Shown here: piece after piece, positions 14,599 through 19,344 of the stretch
Numbering within the stretch: position 1 is the stretch's first letter
How the letters are laid out: each line of letters starts with the position of its first letter
DNA from: Atribacteria bacterium SCGC AAA255-G05
GTDB lineage: Bacteria > Atribacterota > Phoenicimicrobiia > Phoenicimicrobiales > Phoenicimicrobiaceae
Reading direction: 5' to 3'
Assembly: GCA_000405605.1 (NCBI GenBank)
Contig: ASPA01000014.1
Coordinates: 1-19,344, forward strand
Length of the DNA stretch: 19,344 nt
Position numbers and translations under genes: made by a program
The notes under the pieces: model-generated
Databases searched by the model: none
Seen by the model: the letters and a program-made list of their open reading frames with translations, nothing else
Told to the model about the DNA's origin: nothing

Positions 14599-14628
14599 AT
14601 TATAATTGTTAAAGTATTGTAATGTCAA
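14599..14628 (-). promoter_or_regulatory. Consensus sigma-70-type promoter for the SLH porin
   Basis: On the minus strand a perfect TTGACA (14628-14623) and a perfect TATAAT (14604-14599) are separated by 18 bases. Transcription would begin near 14591, giving a leader of about 375 bases before the porin ATG. Two perfect boxes fit a highly expressed outer-membrane protein. Confidence 0.82.
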
Positions 14629-14905
14629 ATAAATTTGTATCTGTAGGGATAATTCAATTGCCCAATTGCCCAATTCACCAATTAGCCGATTAAAAACAAT
14701 ACAAATATAAGAATTCACCAATTAAATTAGTTAGCTAGCTAACCAGGTAACCAACTAACCAGCAAACTCTTTTCTTATTACTTAGTTTACTCATCACTTA
14801 TCACTGTATTTTTAACCGGCAAACCTGGTAACTTGGCAACTAATATCCTATACGCTAAACGCTGTACGCTCTACGCTATACTATTGCTTGCGACTAATTT
14901 AGAAG

Positions 14906-16045
14906 TTAGGGGTTTAAAGAAGAAATGGGTTTGGCTTCCATCCTCACTCTCAGAGGACCGGTACTCCAGGTATCATAAACCGAAATAATCGAGACTTTCA
15001 TTGTTGTGCCTGATTCTATAATATTTTTAACTGTATCATATAGATTAACTGCAGATACGGTTCCCACAAAACTCGTTTTAGGATTAGGAATAATCCCTTT
15101 TTCCACTGCTAAAATATTCACTTTTCTTAAAAGAGATAAAAGCTCTTTTTCCACCTCACCAGCTACTTTTGAACTTTTAATTTCTTCGGAAATAATTTCT
15201 TCATCTATTTTAAAGACTAATTTGTTCTCTAGGATGCTAAAATGTGCTACTATAGGTTCTCCTTTAACTACATTTATTGAAGACAAAAGTCTTACTATCA
15301 TCTCTTTATCAGTATCATATATCTTCTGTGCTATACTTTCGAATTCTTCTTGAGAAATAATAAATACCTGGTTGGTTCGCTCATATTTTTTGGCTCCCAT
15401 AGCTAATACTTTATTGGAAGCTTCGTTTAAAAATTTAATCAACTCTTCCTTTATTTCTTCAATCGACCTTTGGCCTTGAATAATAGTCAGCGCAATCTGT
15501 TCATCTGAACCAAGAATAACCTCTCCTTCTCTAATCCAGGTAATTCCGGAGTAGAGAGCTTTTATGGTAGCATTTAACTCTTCTACTTCCTTATCCAACT
15601 TGTCTTTTTCTTCTATCAGACCTTCTCTAATTATCAACAATTCTTCTAACTGGCTTGTTTTGTTCTTTATGTCTTCAGATAATTTCTGATATTTCTCATC
15701 CATTTCTTGTAACTGGGTAGTTTTTTTCTTTAGATCTTCTTTGGTAGAAGATAGCTGTATATTACTTGACTCTACTTCCTGGGATAAGTTGGAGAGTTTT
15801 GCTTTTAATTCTTCCATTCCGAAAAGGGCGGTTCTAACATCATTGGAGGAGATGGCAAGCATAGTTATTGTAATGATGGCAATCAAAATACCACTAATTA
15901 CAGTAATAACTATTGCTGTGTGATGGGGACGTAAGCCAAAGATGCTTACTCTTTTTTTACCTATTTTAAGACCCACCCAATCACCGATAAAGGCTATCAA
16001 ACCGCTTATTATGATAACTGTAAATATTAAAATAAGACTGTACAT
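14906..16045 (-). CDS. DUF3084 membrane protein with a coiled coil
   Basis: A 379-residue protein of the DUF3084 family, whose biochemical role is not known to me. It has two membrane segments (residues ~1-20 and ~43-66) joined by a short basic loop with the family motif SIFGLRPHHTAI, then SNDVRTALFGMEELK, a long coiled coil (~78-165, many Lys/Glu/Leu) and a mixed alpha/beta C-terminal half (for example GITWIREGEVILGSDEQIAL and SFVGTVSAVNLYD). The topology suggests an inner-membrane protein with a large soluble part. GGAG lies 10 bases before ATG 16045. It follows lptB on the same strand, separated by a repeat-filled gap of 340 bases. Members also occur in cyanobacteria and other diderm or deep-branching lineages, so a role in envelope structure is possible but inferred. 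Confidence 0.82.
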   Translation of the reverse strand: MYSLILIFTVIIISGLIAFIGDWVGLKIGKKRVSIFGLRPHHTAIVITVISGILIAIITITMLAISSNDVRTALFGMEELKAKLSNLSQEVESSNIQLSSTKEDLKKKTTQLQEMDEKYQKLSEDIKNKTSQLEELLIIREGLIEEKDKLDKEVEELNATIKALYSGITWIREGEVILGSDEQIALTIIQGQRSIEEIKEELIKFLNEASNKVLAMGAKKYERTNQVFIISQEEFESIAQKIYDTDKEMIVRLLSSINVVKGEPIVAHFSILENKLVFKIDEEIISEEIKSSKVAGEVEKELLSLLRKVNILAVEKGIIPNPKTSFVGTVSAVNLYDTVKNIIESGTTMKVSIISVYDTWSTGPLRVRMEAKPISSLNP

Positions 16046-16385
16046 GTTCTTTAATTCTCCAATTTACCGATTCACCAATTCACCAATTGGCCAATTCACC
16101 GATTTGCCAATTTGCCAATCAAATTAGTTAACCAGTTTACCAGTTAATTTAATTCATATATACGGGTAGAAATGCTCTGGATTCCTGCTTTCGCAGGAAT
16201 GACAGAAAAAACAGATGGGCTTGATAAATCAAGCTCCTACTTTTACATAGACAGGCGAGACGCCTGTCCTGCAGTTTTATCTTTTATCTTATAACTAGCC
16301 AACCGGGAAACAGGTTAACTAAATAATTTTGTAACTTGTAACTTTTATTAATTGGTTAATTGGCAAATTGGTCAATTGGTCAATT
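16046..16385. repeat. Spacer: long octamer array, composite repeat copy B, hairpin
   Basis: No gene. An octamer array of eight units in perfect register occupies 16060-16123 (CAATTCAC type). Then come composite hairpin repeat copy B (16144-16240), a hairpin GACAGGCG-AGA-CGCCTGTC (16250-16268) and another octamer array (16350-16389, AATTGGTC type) whose last unit runs into the lptB stop codon (16386-16388). Confidence 0.85.
16144..16240 (+). repeat. Composite hairpin repeat, copy B
   Basis: The same order of parts as copy A at 12117-12234. The main hairpin is ATTCCTGC-TTTC-GCAGGAAT (16181-16200). Compared with copy A, one C-G pair of the stem has become T-A on both sides, so base pairing is kept. 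Confidence 0.85.
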
Positions 16386-17108
16386 TTAAAGATTAAATCT
16401 CTCCCCCAGATAGATTTTTCGGGTAATTTCACAATTGGCTACCTTCTGGGGAGTTCCTGAAGTCAATATTTTCCCATTATGCATAATATAAGCTCTATCA
16501 GTAATTTTAAGGGTCTCTCTCACATTATGGTCGGTAATTAATATCCCCAGCCCTTTTTCTTTTAGATAAGAAATTATTTCCTGAATGTCATAAACCGCAA
16601 TAGGGTCAACTCCAGTAAAGGGCTCGTCAAGCAGCATAAAAGAAGGTGAGCTAGTTAAAGTTCGGGCTATTTCTACCCGGCGTCTTTCCCCTCCGGAGAG
16701 CATATATCCTTTGTAATCAGCAAGATGTTCTATTTCTAGCTCCTTTAGTAATGAATAGCATCTTTCTCTCCCTTCATCTCTCTTAACTCCTAAAGATTCT
16801 AAAATTAGAAGCAGATTTTCTTCTACAGTAAGTTTGCGAAAGATTGAAGACTCCTGGGCTAAATACCCCAAACCCATCCTGGCTCTCTGAAACATAGGGA
16901 TTTTGGTGATTTCTTTACTGTTAAAAGATACTTTCCCCTTATCCGGAGCAATTAAGCCCACTATAATATAAAAGGTAGTGGTCTTTCCTGCCCCATTTGG
17001 TCCCAAAAGACCTACTACTTCGCCTTTATTAATCTCTAAACTTATATCATCAACCACTCGTCTTTTTCGGTATACTTTTACTAAATTTTTTGTCGTTATT
17101 CCCTGCAC
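16386..17108 (-). CDS. lptB: LptB, ATPase of the LPS exporter
   Basis: LptB is the cytoplasmic ABC ATPase that drives LPS extraction with LptF/LptG and LptC. At 240 residues it has the family length. Motifs: Walker A GPNGAGKTT (36-44), Q-loop Gln85 in YLAQESSIFRKLTVEENL (the AQE-SIFR-LTVEEN string is typical of LptB), signature LSGGERRRVEIARTL (137-151), Walker B FMLLDEPFTGVDPIAV with Asp161 and Glu162, and switch His194 in ITDHNVRETL. The VDPIAV and ITDHNVRETL strings separate LptB from other ABC ATPases. The start is GTG 17108-17106 with GGGGAG six bases upstream. Its partner genes lptC and lptA are more than 9 kb away, and fabZ is 257 bases upstream. All catalytic residues are present. Confidence 0.95.
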   Translation of the reverse strand: MQGITTKNLVKVYRKRRVVDDISLEINKGEVVGLLGPNGAGKTTTFYIIVGLIAPDKGKVSFNSKEITKIPMFQRARMGLGYLAQESSIFRKLTVEENLLLILESLGVKRDEGRERCYSLLKELEIEHLADYKGYMLSGGERRRVEIARTLTSSPSFMLLDEPFTGVDPIAVYDIQEIISYLKEKGLGILITDHNVRETLKITDRAYIMHNGKILTSGTPQKVANCEITRKIYLGERFNL

Positions 17109-17365
17109 GATTTTCTCCCCTACTGGTTAGCAGTCTACCAGTCACCCGGTCTTCCGGTCTACCAGTCGATACAACAAGTAATTAGATTCTGCCTTCTAGG
17201 AACCCATAAATGAAAACCAAAAACTTTCAACCTTTAACTTATTGCTCATTACTTATTACTCATTACTGTATTTAGCTATATGCTATTTTATTCTGGCTCC
17301 TGGCTACTGAATTCTGGATTCTTCTTTCTTCACTATATACTAAATACTAAATACTATATACTGTT
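17109..17365. repeat. Octamer and heptamer arrays between fabZ and lptB
   Basis: Octamer array at about 17128-17168 (ACCAGTCA/TCCGGTCT type). Heptamer arrays at about 17213-17273 (TTACTCA type at its end), 17293-17320 (CTGGCTA type) and 17334-17363 (ACTATAT/ACTAAAT type) that stops just before the fabZ stop codon. Confidence 0.8.
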
Positions 17366-17794
17366 TTAGACTGCGGTAAAAAGTAACTCAGCATAAGCTA
17401 CCAGATTGTCATCCACATAGGCCTCTGCTTTTGCCTTGCCAATTCCTCTTACCACCTTTACAATTTCCAATTTAATTATTAATTGATCACCGGGATAAAC
17501 CGGTTTTTTAAAACGAGCTTTATCGATACCAGCAAATAAGGGAATCTTCCCCTTATTTTCCTCTTTGGAGAACATCAGGACTCCGCCGATTTGGGCCATA
17601 GCTTCGATTATAAGCACCCCGGGCATCACTGGATGCCCCGGAAAATGTCCCTGAAAAAAAGGTTCGTTTATGGTAACATTTTTTACCCCTACTATCTTGT
17701 TTTTTTCCTGCTCTAATATTTTATCCACTAATAAAAAGGGATAACGATGGGGCAAAAGGTTTAAAATTTCTCCTATGGATAATTTTTGTTTCAT
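17366..17794 (-). CDS. fabZ: FabZ, (3R)-hydroxyacyl-ACP dehydratase
   Basis: FabZ dehydrates 3-hydroxyacyl-ACP in fatty-acid elongation and competes with lipid A synthesis for the same precursor, which is why it is often encoded among LPS genes. The 142-residue product has the hot-dog fold signature: LLPHRYPFLLVDKI (~13-26), the catalytic segment GHFPGHPVMPGVLIIEAMAQ (His50, Glu64), then PLFAGIDKARFKKPVYPGDQ. The length is normal. Its ATG (17794-17792) overlaps the stop of skp in an ATGA arrangement, so the two genes are surely co-transcribed and probably translationally coupled; no strong ribosome-binding site is seen. In many diderms lpxD lies between skp and fabZ; here it is absent. Confidence 0.95.
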   Translation of the reverse strand: MKQKLSIGEILNLLPHRYPFLLVDKILEQEKNKIVGVKNVTINEPFFQGHFPGHPVMPGVLIIEAMAQIGGVLMFSKEENKGKIPLFAGIDKARFKKPVYPGDQLIIKLEIVKVVRGIGKAKAEAYVDDNLVAYAELLFTAV

Positions 17795-18345
17795 TGTGTT
17801 TTATCTTTTTCTTTCTGCTCTTCTTCTAATTTTGTCACAATTTCTGCTATTACATCCTGGGTAATATCTTCTCCTCCATAGAGAGCAATAGGATAATTTA
17901 AAATATCGTTCCCGGCTGGTACTTTTATCTCACTATTTATTATTAAATCATATTTTCCTTTATCTCCTACCGCCTTAATTGCTTCAATAATATCTGAATA
18001 ACGAGCAGCCTGGTACGATTTTATCTCAGCAAGAATTTTTTCTTTGATTGGATTCCATTCTTTATTAAATTTATCTTCTAACTTTTTAAGTCCGGTTTCA
18101 TCAAGTCCTTTACCTTGTGCATTTAATTCTTCCTGGCGTTTTTGAAGCTCTTCTCGTAAGTTTGAACTAAGTTGATTAATATTTTGGGTATAAGGATGAC
18201 CGGATATAACTTCTGCCAGATTTACTAAACCTATCTTTCCTACTGCTGCCTCAATATTTTGAAAACTTAAAAATAAAAAGATTATTACAGTAAATAATAG
18301 AATAAAAACTACTTTATTCCCTGCTCTTTTTTCTGCTACTTGCAT
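17791..18345 (-). CDS. Skp/OmpH-family periplasmic chaperone
   Basis: Skp (OmpH) holds unfolded outer-membrane proteins in the periplasm and passes them to BamA. The 184-residue product has a basic start and hydrophobic export segment (~12-34), then the family opening KIGLVNLAEVISGHPYTQ, a long charged helical region (~54-115, with REELQKRQEELNAQG) forming the tentacles, and a C-terminal part with YDLIINSE, the usual closing strand. The length is typical. AAGGGGG lies 6 bases before ATG 18345. It is downstream of bamA (246-base gap with repeats) and overlaps fabZ by four bases, as in the bamA-skp-(lpxD)-fabZ order of many diderms. The product may keep its hydrophobic segment as an anchor, since the cleavage site is not obvious. 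Confidence 0.88.
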   Translation of the reverse strand: MQVAEKRAGNKVVFILLFTVIIFLFLSFQNIEAAVGKIGLVNLAEVISGHPYTQNINQLSSNLREELQKRQEELNAQGKGLDETGLKKLEDKFNKEWNPIKEKILAEIKSYQAARYSDIIEAIKAVGDKGKYDLIINSEIKVPAGNDILNYPIALYGGEDITQDVIAEIVTKLEEEQKEKDKTQ

Positions 18346-18591
18346 TATTTTCCCCCTTAATAATTAGTATTGCGTATCGCGTATTGCGTATCTACTTAGT
18401 TAGTTGGTTAGCTGGTTACTTGGTTAGTTAGTTAGTTAATTAATTAAGGATTAAATCTTAAACTGGCTAACCAATACTAACAACTAATCTATCTTGTATT
18501 TGTATTCTTAACTAGTTAATCAGGTAAGTAACTAACTAACCAACCAAATCAATTGGTCAATTGGTGAATTGGGCAATCGGGCAATTATCTC
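18346..18591. repeat. Heptamer and octamer arrays between bamA and skp
   Basis: A heptamer array of GCGTATC units lies at about 18370-18391, an octamer/tetramer array (GGTTAGTT type) at about 18397-18445, and a long period-8 array at about 18509-18588 that changes from AACTAACC-like to CAATTGGT-like units without losing register. It ends next to the bamA stop codon. Confidence 0.82.
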
Positions 18592-19344
18592 CTAAAACGT
18601 ATGTCCTACACTAAAGTAAGTCTGCCCTGTACCTTCTTCATCAATTCCATAGTCTAATCGAATTGGTCCAATAGGTGTATCAAATCGAATACCTATTCCT
18701 TTACCAAATTTTAAATCCGCAAGATTAATACTTTCTTCGTAATCCCAAGCTTGTCCCCAATCTGTAAACAACACAGCCTGAAAATTCTTTGCAAGAGGTA
18801 ATCTGTACTCAGCATTAAACACCAAAGATTTATCTCCGGAGAATTCCCCGAAATCATATCCTCTTACCGTGTTCATTCCTCCCACTTTATATTTAGCAAA
18901 AGATGGTAAAACTGAATTCGCAGAACCTCCTTTAGCTCTAAAGGCTAGAACTCCCTGACTAATTTTATCAGCAATATTTTTAATACTGCCAATATTAATT
19001 ACATCTTCCGTAATCTTGGTAGAAAAATAAGTGCTAAGGGTAAGATTATATTTGGTAAAATCATAATCTCCTCCCAAAAATCCCCCTGCTTTTTCTAAAG
19101 AAAAATTACCATATAGACCAGAAGTAGGATTAAATACATTATCTCGGGTATCATAGGTAAAAGTCGGTGTAAGACTATTGGTCTGTCCTTCATCACTATT
19201 ATCTGGCAAAGAAGAACCAGAGATTAAATTGTAGGTCACTTTTTCAGTCTTTAATTCTATTCCTAAGTCAACAGCATCAGAAATCCTGCGTCCAAAGATA
19301 AGTTTACCTCCCAATCTTTCCTCTTCGTATTCCGAAATAATTTC
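18592..19344 (-). CDS. bamA: BamA, C-terminal barrel part (cut by window edge)
   Basis: The C-terminal 250 residues of a BamA/Omp85 protein, the central outer-membrane protein insertase. The frame is open to the window end, so the POTRA domains lie outside. Visible features: barrel strands beginning LGGKLIFGRRISDAVDLGIE, FTYDTRDNVFNPTSGLYGNF (the usual Omp85 surface-antigen pattern), the lid-loop motif VRGYDFGEFSGDK that matches the conserved VRGF/Y loop, then FTDWGQAWDY, GIGIRFDTPIGPIRLDYG and a C-terminal HTF signal with terminal Phe. BamA rather than TamA or another Omp85 is favoured by the skp gene immediately downstream. No terminator is visible behind it, so the transcript may continue into skp and fabZ. 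Confidence 0.92.
   Translation of the reverse strand, partial: EIISEYEEERLGGKLIFGRRISDAVDLGIELKTEKVTYNLISGSSLPDNSDEGQTNSLTPTFTYDTRDNVFNPTSGLYGNFSLEKAGGFLGGDYDFTKYNLTLSTYFSTKITEDVINIGSIKNIADKISQGVLAFRAKGGSANSVLPSFAKYKVGGMNTVRGYDFGEFSGDKSLVFNAEYRLPLAKNFQAVLFTDWGQAWDYEESINLADLKFGKGIGIRFDTPIGPIRLDYGIDEEGTGQTYFSVGHTF

Larger units (their letters stand above)
14214..14905. other. Porin leader and promoter region, then arrays
   Basis: No gene. 14214-14591 is the presumed porin leader: it holds the ribosome-binding site (14221-14226), the extended Shine-Dalgarno (14378-14390), an 8-bp hairpin (14412-14431) and an 11-bp T/A-rich hairpin (14480-14506). The promoter is at 14599-14628. Farther on are octamer arrays at 14655-14694 (CAATTGCC type), 14735-14766 and 14814-14838, a heptamer stretch at about 14773-14805, and a heptamer array at 14848-14882 that includes the third 32-bp identical segment (14847-14878). 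Confidence 0.8.

Noticed and set aside
16060..16123. CRISPR-like array
   Set aside because: Units are 8 bases with no spacers, and units differ from each other; no cas gene is nearby. The same holds for the other arrays.

Overview
This 19.3 kb window looks like chromosomal DNA from an uncultured, AT-rich, diderm (two-membrane) bacterium. Almost every recognisable gene serves the outer envelope: lipopolysaccharide (LPS) export (LptF/G, LptD, LptA, LptC, LptB), outer-membrane protein assembly (BamA, Skp/OmpH), fatty-acid supply for lipid synthesis (FabZ), an SLH-domain porin of the OmpM type, and several lipoproteins. A porin with an N-terminal SLH domain points to diderms that tether the outer membrane to peptidoglycan through SLH porins (Negativicutes, Halanaerobiales, Atribacterota and relatives). 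An Atribacterota-like origin is my best guess; the sequence alone does not prove it.

Layout. Positions 1-734 (minus strand) hold the N-terminal two thirds of an LptF/LptG permease. A divergently transcribed DUF1573-TPR protein follows (942-2090), and right behind it, on the plus strand, comes the C-terminal third of the same permease (2105-2578). The two pieces share an exact 95-bp inverted repeat and join in frame to a 370-residue protein. lptD (2771-5000) is next and carries a frameshift in a run of eight A. A minus-strand group follows in transcription order: clostripain-like C11 lipoprotein peptidase (8633-7437), lptC, lptA and a small acidic lipoprotein (5958-5374). Two short plus-strand lipoprotein genes (9530-9889, 10248-10574) each end in a strong terminator. 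The rest is on the minus strand: a secreted protein of unknown role (11941-11009), the SLH porin (14213-12471) with a consensus promoter, a leader of about 375 nt and a strong terminator, a DUF3084 membrane protein (16045-14906), lptB (17108-16386), fabZ overlapping skp (17794-17366 and 18345-17791), and the 3' end of bamA (18592-19344, cut by the window edge).

How the genes work together. LptB with LptF/G would extract LPS from the inner membrane, LptC and LptA would form the periplasmic bridge, and LptD would insert it into the outer membrane. BamA and Skp would fold LptD and the porin, and the porin would hold the outer membrane to the cell wall. No LptE and no Lpx lipid A enzyme is visible here.

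The most unusual property is the intergenic DNA. Nearly every spacer is built from degenerate tandem arrays with a period of exactly 7 or exactly 8 bases, from several unrelated unit families and in both orientations, interleaved with modular hairpin repeats. One 32-bp array segment occurs three times without a mismatch. I see no tRNA, rRNA, CRISPR array, transposase or integrase.
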